The notes under the pieces: generated by a model | Told to the model about the DNA's origin: nothing | The model's input: only the letters and a program-made list of their open reading frames with translations | The model's database searches: none | Made by a program: the position numbers and the translations under genes | From: Chromera velia | Taxonomy: Eukaryota > Sar > Chromeraceae | Reading direction: 5' to 3' | NCBI GenBank assembly: GCA_018398765.1 | Contig: JAHBMJ010000192.1 | Span: 35,001 to 54,122, forward strand | DNA: 19,122 nucleotides | Shown: one piece after another, positions 9,463 through 17,903 of the stretch | Layout: each line of letters starts with the position of its first letter | Numbering within the stretch: the stretch's first letter is position 1

Positions 9463-10113
9463 ATGTCTTCCGAGCTGGCCGAGCTTTTTGTTGTCGATTC
9501 TGCGCTTGGATTGGATGAGAAATATCGAAAGAAAAGAAAGGCTGTCAATGGTCGACCCGCATGAGAGAATGACAGCTTCCGGCTTATTTGGGAACAGGCT
9601 GAATCCGCCTGGATGCTTCACCGTGAAACGAAAGACGCGCGTCCCTTCTTTCTTTCCAAGCCCGACTGTGAGCTTCCCACTGATGCGAAGCAGTGGTTCC
9701 AGGTTTCTGACGGTCGGTCAGAGCCTTCGGCCATCTCCGTCAGAAGTGCGCCGTGCGAGACGGCAGGGGTGGCAGAGGTTTTGGAAAGGCTGTTGAGACT
9801 GAAGGAAATAGGGAATTTGAGATTTCATGAGAAGGATTTTTTTCTCGCAGAGTGGCTATACTCTGTAGGGTTAGACATCGTTAAGCGACTACAGAGGAGT
9901 CTTCTCAGTCCTCAGAGGGAGGAGTCGCGGGCCCAAGTGCAGATTGACCTCTTCTGCAACCGGGCCGCGGCTCGATTTATGTTAGAGAAGTGGAAGGGTT
10001 GTTGCGATCATTGTACTGGTGTACTCAGCCATCACCCAACGCATGTCAAGGCTTTGTGGAGGCGTGCGAGGGCGTGTGAGAAGATGGGGCAGAATTTCGA
10101 GGCTGCCAAGGAT

Positions 10114-10145
10114 GCCCGGTTGGCTCTTTGCCCGGTTGGCTCTTT
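10114..10145 (+). repeat. Perfect 16-bp tandem duplication in the TPR gene
   Basis: gcccggttggctcttt occurs at 10114-10129 and directly again at 10130-10145. Sixteen bases shift the frame by +1. With a single copy the TPR frame (KDARLALC) runs straight into HWNTDRDDHGLQREMEEFW, so the duplication explains the frameshift fully. Confidence -1.
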
Positions 10146-10672
10146 GCCACTGGAATACCGACAGAGACGATCATGGGTTGCAGCGGGAGATGGAAGAGTT
10201 TTGGGAGCGGGTCAAGCACTCGACAGCTGTGCGTGCGGTGCGTGTTGTGAAGGAGTTGGCTTCTTCTTGGCTCCCTTCCGAGGAGAGTGGTGGTGGTAGT
10301 GAAAAAGAGAGCGGAGAGAGCGATGGAGATGGGAACACGGAGGGGGGCGGGAGGGCTTCTGAGGGAGCCTCAGCCAAGCTTCGAAATAGGCGAATGGTTG
10401 AAGAGATGGTCAAGATGACACTCGAGGGAAGGGATTTCATAACCTTCCCTCTGCCAGCAAATTTTCGGCTGGGGAAGGAAGGCCGTGAGCTGCTCCATTC
10501 GATTCAGGGCTTGAGCGCTGAGTCTCCGATCGGTCTGGTTGCCTCTCTGGCCGTGCAGTCGATACGCCTAGGGAATTCAGAGTTGGTTCGTCGGGCAGAC
10601 TTGAAGAAGCGTTGTCTGTGCCTGATTCCGAGACGCAGCGATTGTTACAGCTATGCTGAGACACTCTTTCAG

Positions 10673-11095
10673 GTCGGAGGGAAGTCACTAACTGTAGAGA
10701 CTGACTGCTTGACTGCCTGCTTCAGAAAGAATAAAGGAAATTAAGAAAAGAAGTGACTGACAAAGTGACTCACTAACTGTCTAACCGTTCCTGTGAGTGA
10801 CCAACACACTGACTCATCAGGCTGCCTGCCTCCCCCCCTGCCCATTTTTGTGTGCAACCCATTTTCCGCACAACGTCTGTCTATCTACGCTGTCTATACG
10901 TCTTCGGGGGAAAATGGGTACAAAACAGTTCAACTGAAAAAAAAACATGATAAATACTGTCTGTCGGTGTCTACCTGTCTGACTGCTTACGGAAGACTGC
11001 GTACTTGACAGAGTGACTCGCCAACTGTCTCTTTGCCGGTTCCTGACTGCGAGACCCACTGGCACTCTCCCCATCCTCCTTGAATGAACCTGCAG
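10673..11095 (+). other. Predicted intron (GT-AG, phase 0) of the TPR gene
   Basis: Donor CAG|GTCGGA at 10672/10673. The acceptor, after a pyrimidine-rich tract (ctctccccatcctcctt), ends ...CCTGCAG at 11095. Removing these 423 bases keeps the frame. Read through, exon 1 would stop at TAA 10742-10744. The intron is full of CTGTCT/GACTG motifs and holds an imperfect direct repeat (about 10763-10793 and 11012-11045, both with gtgactc, aactgtct and gttcctg). Confidence -1.
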
Positions 11096-11440
11096 GAGAC
11101 CAACGACCTGAAAGAGGTTGCCACCCTGTTGATGTCAGACGACTGCGAGAGGGTGGTGTGTGCCCTCCACCTGATCATTGCAGGGGATCTCCTTTGTCCA
11201 AAGTTCCTTGGCCGCACTCTGCGGTGTCTGGCAGATGCCTCTGTAACATCAGAAGACGTTCTGACCGCCATCTGGAAAGTGCTCTCACCAGATAGCACTC
11301 TCCACAAACTGTGTGGATTACACATCTTAGACCAAATGCTGATGCTGCCGTTGAAGCAGTGGCAGTTTGTGAACGAGCGACTGCATGGGTTGCAGACCTT
11401 TATTGATCTGTTAAAGCCCAGCAGCTTCCCAAATTCATAA

Positions 11441-11666
11441 CGCTATATATCATCTTTCCTATTTCATGTACTTTCGGAGGATTTCTTTTACCTGACAGCC
11501 TAGCTGATAGCCCAGATTCCCCCCAGAACGCTATAGGCAGAACCTATATGTACTTTAGTATGCGCTGTATTATGCTAAGTATTATACAGCTTCCGGGGCT
11601 GCTTCCTAAGCCTTCCCTTCTTCTCCACTATGTGATAATAATACGTCGTAATACGGTCGTATATCT
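11441..11666. other. 3' flank of the TPR gene
   Basis: About 226 bases with no supported gene. It holds several short TA-rich palindromic words (ctatatat, gtattatacagc, taatacgtcgtaatacgg). A polyadenylation site for the TPR gene is expected here, but no clear AATAAA is present. Confidence -1.
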
Positions 11667-11671
11667 ACTAC
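11667..11671. repeat. Target-site duplication ACTAC, left copy (gypsy element)
   Basis: ACTAC directly outside the left LTR; identical to 17850-17854. Confidence -1.
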
Positions 11672-11961
11672 TGTTATAGGTATTACTACAAACGAATAAC
11701 GAGGCTCATAAACTTAAGACAGAGAAATATGCTAGTTCAGTCTTGGTCTGTTCACTTTGTGCATTGAAGACTTACACAACAATCTGGCTGTGACGTCATC
11801 AAACCACACTACTACATGACAACATGTAGTTTTTCCAATTTTAGTGGCAGCTATTAAGCATAGGGCGGTCCCATGACTGAGCCTTGAGGCCAGGCCGCGC
11901 GCACTACGTGCTATCCACGAAAAGTGCGTCCGCGCCGCCACTATTTCATACAAGTACTATA
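11672..11961 (-). repeat. Gypsy LTR, 3' copy
   Basis: 290 bp. On the plus strand it starts TGTTATAGG and ends CTATA; the partner LTR starts TATTATAGG and ends CTACA. Each copy has lost one of the canonical TG...CA ends by a transition. The likely polypurine tract is the G-rich run on the minus strand just inside the element (about 11964-11974). Confidence -1.
11791..11798. promoter_or_regulatory. CRE-like palindrome TGACGTCA in the gypsy LTR
   Basis: A perfect 8-bp bZIP/CREB-type palindrome. The other LTR has TGACATCA (17682-17689), a CpG-to-CpA change. It could be an element enhancer; host factor use is unknown. Confidence -1.
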
Positions 11962-12494
11962 AATGCCCGCCCCCAAGAGATGTGTGCCCACACACGTTCA
12001 TTAAAGTGGACACCTCTCTTTGAAGGCCTTGTTAAGTCGGTCATTCACCTTATCTTAATCAGTTAGTCTGACTCGATCTAGAGACCTCAAGAAAAGAGCG
12101 AAAAGAGACATACCATTCGATCAACCAATCGATCGTGAACACATCAATGGACATAATGTTCGATCGATTCATGTACAACGAAGGCATGATCATACACGAA
12201 GACACTGGTATGCTACACGCGCGTTTTCTTTACAGTCCGGACTTGAATGCACTTCTTTTCAATCTGCTCTGTCTTGCTCTTCTTATTTTTCTCCCCATCT
12301 CTCCATTTTCCCCTTATAGACTCATGCATGCGTTGTGCACCACACGCAGAGAATCAGACGGAGGGAAAAAAGAAAAAGGAAGAAGATTAAAAACATTCAG
12401 AGCAAAGGACGTCACACAATGTGTTGTCTGCTCAACACATACAAAGCGCTTTTCTCTTTCTTTCCTCCTTCTGCCCCTTTTCAAACACAGACTG
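11962..12494 (-). other. 3' untranslated stretch of the gypsy element
   Basis: Between the chromodomain stop and the 3' LTR. It holds no conserved domain. An inverted repeat, AATCGATCG-tg-AAC (12127-12140) and GTTCGATCGATT (12158-12169), could form a 12-bp stem with a two-base bulge and a 17-nt loop. The plus-strand open frames here carry low-complexity residues and are not supported. Confidence -1.
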
Positions 12495-12692
12495 TCACTT
12501 CCTTGCTTGCTTCTTCTTGAAGTCCTGGATAGCAGTTTGTGCCCTCTTAAGATTTACTGCCGGCTCCCAAGACGCGTTCTCCTCTGTATCTCCTCTCCAG
12601 TGCACTAAGTAGTAAATCTGTCGCCCCTCTCTTCTCTTGTCGATCACCTTTTCCACTTCATACTCCTTCTCCTCAAAACCTGGCAAACGCAC
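12495..12692 (-). pseudogene. Chromodomain at the integrase C-terminus
   Basis: FEEKEYEVEKVIDKRREG, IYYLVHWRGDTEENASWEP and NLKRAQTAIQDF form a complete chromodomain of about 50 residues with the three aromatic cage positions (Tyr in EYEVE, Trp in VHWRG, Trp in SWEP). In chromoviruses this domain steers integration to chromatin carrying methylated histone H3 tails, often H3K9. It stays in the pol frame but lies beyond TGA 12767. Confidence -1.
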
Positions 12693-12764
12693 AGATGGTG
12701 GGCTCCGCTCTCCCTCCTTGAACTCATATCGCTTCAGGAAGGAGACGTGCAGGACTAGATGCCT

Positions 12765-13970
12765 TCAAATTCCTTCAGGGAAGACGAGCTCATACGCCAC
12801 TTCTCCCACTCTATGCTCAATCTCGAACGGTCCGTAAAACACGGCCGCCAACTTTCTCTTCTTCCCCCCTGAAAGTTTTTCCTCCTGGAAAAATTTCCAG
12901 TACACAAGCACCCAATCTCCTTTCTTGAAGATTTCCTCTCTCCTCTTCAAATTTGCAAGTCGGGCTGCTCTCTCTCTGGCTTGATTCAGTCGGTCCTTCA
13001 CCTCTTGAAGGATCGCTGTCCTGTCCTTCCACGTGTCACTTGCCTGCTTCGATGCATAATGGGGATTCAGAAGAGCCGGAAAAGTTCGAGGCTGTCTGTG
13101 GCCACCCCCACAGGCTACCTGATAAGGAGCACGACCAAGCGAAGGGTGCATGCTCGTTCTGTAGGCAAACTGCATCTCCTTCAGATGTTCCACCCAGTCC
13201 TCCTGATGATCCATCACAAAACACCGAAGCATCTGCTCAATCGTTCTGTTGTCTCTCTCCGTTTAGCCATCTGTCTGTGGGTGTGCAGAGGTAGAAAAAA
13301 GAAGCTTCGTATCTGCGAGGAAGTGAAGTGTCTGCCAGAAAGCAGAAAGAAAACGCGAGTCTCGATCAGAGACGATTGACTTCGGAAGTCCGTACTCACA
13401 CACCACTTCATCGTAGAACAACTTCGCCGTCTTCACTGCACCCGCTTCTTTCCTGGTAGGCAAGAACCACACGTACTTGCTGAGTCGATAAACAACTGTC
13501 AGGATAGCATCCACTGTCATCCCTCTGAAGTCTATCGGAGGAAGAGCAGTGATCCAATCCATCGACAAGTCGTCAAACACATCGTCTGGAACCAAGAGAG
13601 GTTGCAGAAGACCAGCAAGCTTCTGATTTGAATGCTTGCTCCGCTCATAGGAATCGCATGACCTCACATACTTCTGAACAGAAGGCAGCATATGCGGCCA
13701 AAAGAACCTCTCAATCAGTCGAGCGTGTGTTTTGTCGACCCCCAAATGCCCACACAGTCGGCCGTCATGATGCTCACGAATCATCTTCCTCTGGAGTTCT
13801 TTTGTTGGAATCGCGAGACGCTCACCCCAGTACAGAAGTCCATCCAGCAAACTGAAGTGTGCAAGTCGCATGCGAAGGTGTGGTGCGGGAGGGCGGGAGG
13901 GTCTCGGATCCGACAAAAAAGGCAGGAGCTCCGAAAAGGAAGAATCCTGAGCATACGCTAACCTGATCTA
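12765..13970 (-). pseudogene. Gypsy integrase (zinc finger, DDE core, GPY/F)
   Basis: The H2C2 finger reads REHHDGRLCGHLG and then VRSCDSYERSK; the second Cys of the usual CxxC is Tyr (codon 13649-13647), one G-to-A change away. Core: Asp in LSMDWI (about 13559), Asp in IVSDRDSRF (about 13367), and Glu in NRTIEQMLR (13238-13236). TAA 13265 replaces the Gln of the conserved TDGQTER. The C-terminal domain shows KGDWVLVYW and FYGPFEI (the GPY/F motif), then TGA 12767. The upstream border is TAG 13970, between RNase H and integrase. Confidence -1.
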
Positions 13971-14639
13971 CGACAAAATTTCTTCATCTGGTCTCACTTC
14001 CATCATCGTTCTGACTGCTTCTTCTTCACTTTCTTCTTCTGTCTCAGACCTCACAGGTCGTCGAGAGAGAGCATCATCCACGACATTCTTCGCACCCGAA
14101 AGATAGCCAGGTGTGATACCAAGACCATCGAAAAAAAGAATCCATCTCCTCAATCGGTTAGGTGCACTCACTAACACTGTTTTTGAGTTGATTGTCTTCA
14201 GGCTCTCATGGTATGACCAAACCTTGATGGTGTGACTGATATAAGGGCGAAATGCCTTCACATCAAAGACCACCGCCAGAAGCTCCTTCTTTCGGATCAG
14301 ATAGTTGAGCTCAGCAGCTGTAAGCTTCCGAGAAGCAAGAGAGACGACGCGCAGTCCTGCTGCTCTCGGATCTTCCTGCATCAAAACAGCTGCCAAAGTT
14401 GTCCCAATGGCATCTGTCAACAACTCAAAGTGACGAAGATGATCAGGCACGTAAAGGGTAATCATGTTAGCCACCCTCTTTTTCAGCAGAACAAACGCTG
14501 TCTGCTGAGGATCCGTCCACTCAAACTGAATGTCTTTTTTTAGCAGAGTGGTGAAAAGAGCTGAAATCGCACTGTATCCAAAAATAAAGCATCGGAACTA
14601 ATTGTAGAACCCGAGAAAAAATCTCAACTCATGTTTGTC
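13971..14639 (-). pseudogene. Gypsy RNase H
   Basis: After the RT thumb (FFLGFYN, TAG 14600, FRCFIFGYSA, then FEWTDPQQTAF) comes the RNase H: FELLTDAIGTTLAAVLMQ with the first Asp, then AAELNYLIRKKELLAVVFDVKAF. The third catalytic Asp of the usual TDHxSL is Tyr here (KVWSYHESLK); this one needs a transversion. A tether domain (NRLRRWILFFDGLGI, DALSRRP) follows. Open from 14474 to TAG 13970. Confidence -1.
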
Positions 14640-15340
14640 TTAAGGTACAGGCCACTTTTGTACTTTGTCTGTTTTCTCCTTCTCTGGCCTCACTCCGTTC
14701 TGCGAGATCTCATACCCAATGTATACCGTTTGCGGCATAAAAAATTCATACTTCACAATCTTTGTGTAGTACTTGTGCTTCCTCAACTGAGAGAGAACGT
14801 CAGTTAGGTCTCTCTCGTGTTCCTTCTCATTGCGTGAGTAGACCAAAATATTGTCGATCCAAGCAAAAGCGCACCTGTCAAGCAACGGACGAAGAATAAC
14901 CTGCACTGCCCGTTGGCTTGTTGACGGAGCGTTGCATATCCCGAAGCTCATCACAAGCCACTCGAAGTTTCCATACCGAATGGTGAAAGCAGTCTTCGGA
15001 ATGTCCGCCTCTCACACTCAAATCTGATGAAAGAATTGTCGAAGGTCGAATCGAGAGAAGATGCGTGCTCTGTGAATTCGATCAAGCAGCTCCTCTGCAA
15101 AGGGCAATGCATGTTTATCTTTGATTGATAATGTCAGAGAGTTCAGGGCTCTGTAGTCAATACATATTCGCAGAGTCCCGTCTCTTTTGGCAACAAAGAA
15201 AGCAGGAGCAGCATATGGAGAAACGGAGGGTCGAATGAATCCTTTCTTGAGATAGTCATCCAGCTGTCTCCTCATTTCATCTAACTCTCCATAACTTAGA
15301 CGATAGGGTAGGCGGGCGGGTGGAGCATGCCCCGGCTCAA
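14640..15340 (-). pseudogene. Gypsy reverse transcriptase
   Basis: The RT reads RLPYRLSYGELDEMRRQL, SPYAAPAFFVAKRDGTLRIC, IDYRALN, and motif A as FSRFDLRQFFHQI. Then come two TGA stops, EADIPKTAFTIRYGNFEWLV, MSFGICNAPSTSQ, and the catalytic motif WIDNILVYS. Gypsy elements have a (Y/F)xDD motif; the second Asp is Asn here (codon 14852-14850), one G-to-A change in a CpG. The domain ends at KWPVP followed by TAA 14642. The enzyme cannot have been active with this Asn. Confidence -1.
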
Positions 15341-15899
15341 GATCTATTGTGAATTCAACGGACCTTTTGGAAGGCAGCTCCAGAATTTCATTCGAGAAAA
15401 AATCCCTGAATTGCGAAAGTACCCGCCTTGCTACAGGGTGTAGAGATGGATCCTTCATCACCTTTTCATACGCCCTGTAGTTGTTCTCTTCAGCTGCGGT
15501 CTGAGAATTCATACCCTCTGGAACTGATTTGACAGGGGCCTGAAGAAAAGCTTCATTCGAGTCCCTGCATGCCATAAAGAGGGAATGATGATTCTCAAAC
15601 GCCCTTCCAATCAAACGCTCTTCTAACTCATCAAAATCTGTCTCCTGTTGCTCCTCAGGGAAAAGACACTGCTCTTCAGAGAAAATACACGGATCGGAGG
15701 GAAGGAGACGAGGCGCAAGCCTGAAGATGTGCACCATGGCACCTTCTCGAATTGCTTGTTCAGCTCCCTTGGCAGAAATAAGAGGAGGCACAAACCCACC
15801 ATATGGATCTTCCCCCCCAGTCCCCCAAAGTGTAAGCAACTGACCTCTGTAGGGGAAAGTCACACACTTCTCTTTCCAGTTAATGTGAGGGTGGTGGGC

Positions 15900-16200
15900 C
15901 TCCAACCACTTCATGCCAAGGAAGATATCATATTCGTTGTCAAGCTTAGCGAGGGTGAACTTCATCTCCTCCTTGTAACCCTGAATGCTCAGCTTGAGTG
16001 GAGCTGTGCACTCTGTCACCTGACAGAACGCTTCCTTTCCATCCACCTTCACTGCTCCTTTGCACCATCTCGGATGCTTTAGGGGCCTAACCGGGAAGCG
16101 TCGGGTATGGTAGAAGTCTGAAGAGATGAAGAATTCATGTGCTCCGCTGTCCAGTAAAACTCTTACCAACGTCCCCTCCAAGATCCCCTGAAACCGAATC
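15900..16200 (-). pseudogene. Gypsy retropepsin
   Basis: Within the long open stretch 16478-15018. TLVRVLLDSGAHEFFIS carries the active-site DSG (Asp codon 16151-16149), and NEYDIFLGMKWLEAHHP is the usual C-terminal flap and ILG-like motif. Both halves of the retropepsin signature are intact. It would process Gag-Pol in the particle. Confidence -1.
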
Positions 16201-16559
16201 ATTCTCGGCTGAGGCGCTTGAACTTCATCGACGGCCCTGACAGTAGTGACTGCATATGGCGCATCGAGATCCTCTCCTTCAACCACCTGCAGTGAGGGAT
16301 GATTTGGGGGAAAGGGCATATTATACACAAAAGCATTCTTGTAGCTGCCGTCATCAGAGTAAATGAAGGAAGCACGCTGTCTGCCTCCTCTGCTTCCTGA
16401 TGGTGGAGCAGAACGAGAACCCTGTGACTGCATCTGTGGTCGACCACCACCTGTATGACCCTGTGGCCACCACATCATACCCTGATTCCCCCCAAATCCC
16501 CGCTGCTGACCTGTATATGGGTATGCTCCTTGTATGGGTGGGCTCTGTGATGGACTCTA

Positions 16560-17418
16560 ATTGGCCAAAAACGACTCACAGGGAGGGAATGAACCAGGAG
16601 AGCCCCTCCTCCCTCTGTTTACAGGATTCCTGAAACAGCGGTCGGCTCTGTGTTCAGTCTTCCTGCAAACAAAACATCTCTTTTCATCCAAAAGACGTCT
16701 CTTCTCTGCTGGAGAGATGTTGTATAGATGACAAACATCGGTCATCTCAACATCTCCTCCATTCCCTTCATCCTTGCCTTTCTCTTTGTGTGGGTTGGCC
16801 AGGGGTGGGACTCTCCCTTATGAATCACTCCATCTTCTTCCATTCCTTTAGCCAGACAGGCAGTTTCTATCGCTTCTTGCAGCGTCTTTGGCTTCGCTTT
16901 ACTAACCTCCTGCTGGATCTTTGCGGGCAAAGACTTCTTGTAGTGAAACAATAACTCCGCAGTCGTCGTCTCCGTCAGCTGTGCCGCAGCGTGCAGGAAA
17001 TCATCGGAGTAAGTCTCAATGTCTTTCGAAGGAGAAAACTTCACTGCATACAGTTCCTTCCTCAAAATTTCCTGCTCCTTCGGGTTTACAAACTTTTTCC
17101 TCAGTGCCGCAAACAAATCGTTGAGCGTGTTGACAACAATCCCCTGCTTCTCTTCCAAATCCTCAATGTAGTTCTGCTCGATGTCGTTGACTGCCTCTCC
17201 ACAGGCGTTCCAGTCAACCTGAAGTACCTCTTCACCTTGCAAATCCACGAGGTGAGGTGTTTGCGTTTGCCATCGAAGACGTTGGGCTTGTTCACGGTGA
17301 CGGCTCGAGGAAGAGGGACTCCAACTTCACCACCTGGCACAAGGCCCTCCGAAGGATGAGAGCAATCCTCCATTGGACCATCCTGTGCTGTAGAAGAAGG
17401 GGCACTCCTCTGCTTCAC
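16560..17418 (-). pseudogene. Gypsy Gag, split over three frames
   Basis: ATG 17418 starts a frame with NVFDGKRKHLTSWICKVKRY, the usual capsid N-terminus. The capsid continues in another frame (17248-16742) with NDLFAALRKKFVNPKEQEI, DIETYSDDFLHAAAQL and ELLFHYKKSLPAKIQQEV, the Retrotrans_gag pattern. The third part (16745-16560) holds the knuckle CFVCRKTEHRADRC (CX2CX4HX4C, 16676-16635). The shifts lie near 17170-17240 and near 16745. TAG 16559 follows FLAN. Whether either shift was an original programmed one cannot be told; decay is simpler. Confidence -1.
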
Positions 17419-17550
17419 AAACGCTGACAGGCTGTGTACTGCTCGAGTATGTCCAACCTTTGGAGTGGGTCAGACATGACTGTTGTTCCGACTGAACAAT
17501 ACGTTGATTTTGATATAAACTCTGTACGTGGCCATTGGTCTCAACCACGC

Positions 17551-17561
17551 TTCTGCTACCC
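17551..17561 (-). other. Probable primer-binding site of the gypsy element
   Basis: Just inside the 5' LTR the minus strand reads GGGTAGCAGAA. GGTAGCAGA is complementary to a tRNA 3' end ...TCTGCTACC(A), as in many eukaryotic initiator methionine tRNAs (known PBS form TGGTAGCAGAG). One base at the 5' end differs. Position and match make this likely but not certain. Confidence -1.
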
Positions 17562-17562
17562 T

Positions 17563-17849
17563 TATTATAGGTATTACTACAAACGAATAACGAGGCTCAT
17601 AAACTTAAGACAGAGAAATATGCCAGTTCAGTCTTGGTCTGTTCACTTTGTGCATTGAAGACTCACACAACAATCTGGCTGTGACATCATCAAACCACAC
17701 TACTACATGACAACATATAGTTTTTCCAATTTTAGTGGCAGCTAAGCATAGGGCGGTCCCATGACTGAGCCTTGAGGCCGGGTCGCGCGCACTACGTGCT
17801 ATCTATGAAAAGTGCGTCCGCGCCGCCACTATTTCATACAAGTGCTACA
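17563..17849 (-). repeat. Gypsy LTR, 5' copy
   Basis: 287 bp, paired with 11672-11961: 11 substitutions, all transitions, and a 3-bp deletion (ATT/TTA). Six changes put A/T in this copy and five put A/T in the other, so both copies have decayed. Read on the minus strand it starts TGTAGCACTTG. Confidence -1.
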
Positions 17850-17854
17850 ACTAC
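17850..17854. repeat. Target-site duplication ACTAC, right copy (gypsy element)
   Basis: Identical to 11667-11671, directly outside the right LTR and followed by a run of T. Confidence -1.
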
Positions 17855-17903
17855 TTTTTTTTGTATAGAACGGCGACAGTGTTCTACCTAGGGCACCAAT
17901 TAA

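Larger units (their letters stand above)
9463..11440 (+). pseudogene. TPR protein with helical (armadillo-like?) C-terminus, broken
   Basis: Exon 1 is 9463-10672 and exon 2 is 11096-11440 (TAA). The reading starts at ATG 9463 (MSSELAELFVVDSALGLDEK). It meets an in-frame TGA at 9562-9564 (CGA would be Arg) and continues with DSFRLIWEQAESAWMLH, a Pro/Ser-rich link and a TPR block at about residues 112-222: RLKEIGNLRFHEKDFFLAEW, NRAAARFMLEKWKGCCDHC and HVKALWRRARACEKMGQ. This is the pattern of TPR co-chaperone domains that bind Hsp70/Hsp90 tails. A 16-bp tandem duplication (10114-10145) then shifts the frame; the rest continues in frame 2 with WERVKHSTAVRAV, an acidic Gly/Ser/Glu linker and helical repeats. 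Splicing at 10672/11096 keeps the frame and joins AETLFQ to ETNDLKEVATLL. Without the duplication the product would be about 512 residues. TPR plus armadillo-like helices suggests an UNC45-like plan, but it is too short and too unclear to name. One stop and one frameshift suggest a pseudogene, unless they are sequence errors. Confidence -1.
12495..17418 (-). pseudogene. Gypsy Gag-Pol polyprotein, degenerate
   Basis: Pol from 16745 down to 12495 stays in one frame. Gag uses that frame only for its zinc knuckle; its earlier parts lie in the two other frames. Premature stops on the minus strand: TAG 16559, TGA 15020, TGA 15014, TAA 14642, TAG 14600, TAG 13970, TAA 13265, TGA 12767. All can arise by one C-to-T change from CAG, CAA or CGA. 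Three stand where the family normally has Arg or Gln: the two TGA after FFHQI in RT, and the TAA after HPQTDG in integrase. The final TGA (12497-12495) after QARK may be genuine or another such change. Confidence -1.
11672..17849 (-). mobile_element. Ty3/gypsy chromovirus LTR retrotransposon, full length, inactivated
   Basis: A 6.2-kb element on the minus strand: 5' LTR (17563-17849), primer-binding site, Gag, protease, RT, RNase H, integrase, chromodomain, a 530-nt 3' untranslated stretch, then 3' LTR (11672-11961). RT before integrase is the Metaviridae (Ty3/gypsy) order, and the C-terminal chromodomain marks the chromovirus branch. The perfect 5-bp duplication ACTAC on both sides proves integration as a unit. 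The LTRs differ by 11 transitions and one 3-bp indel in about 287 bp. Eight premature stops, frameshifts in Gag and lost catalytic residues make it inactive. It lies antisense to the TPR gene, 231 bp past its stop codon, and its right end abuts a LINE fragment. Confidence -1.

Noticed and set aside
10114-10145. The 16-bp duplication as a tiny intron created by tandem duplication.
   Set aside because: The piece between the repeated GT and the next copy is only 16 nt, has no AG acceptor in the right place, and is far below any usual intron size.
12135-12608. A 157-codon plus-strand frame over the gypsy 3' region.
   Set aside because: It overlaps the chromodomain antisense and encodes only Leu/Phe/Ser-rich sequence without a recognisable fold.
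2798-17418. An altered nuclear code (TAA/TAG read as Gln, as in some ciliates), suggested by stops at Gln positions.
   Set aside because: TGA also occurs at Arg positions, the LRR frame is open for 745 codons and ends at TAA, and the same elements carry frameshifts and lost catalytic residues. Decay explains all of this.
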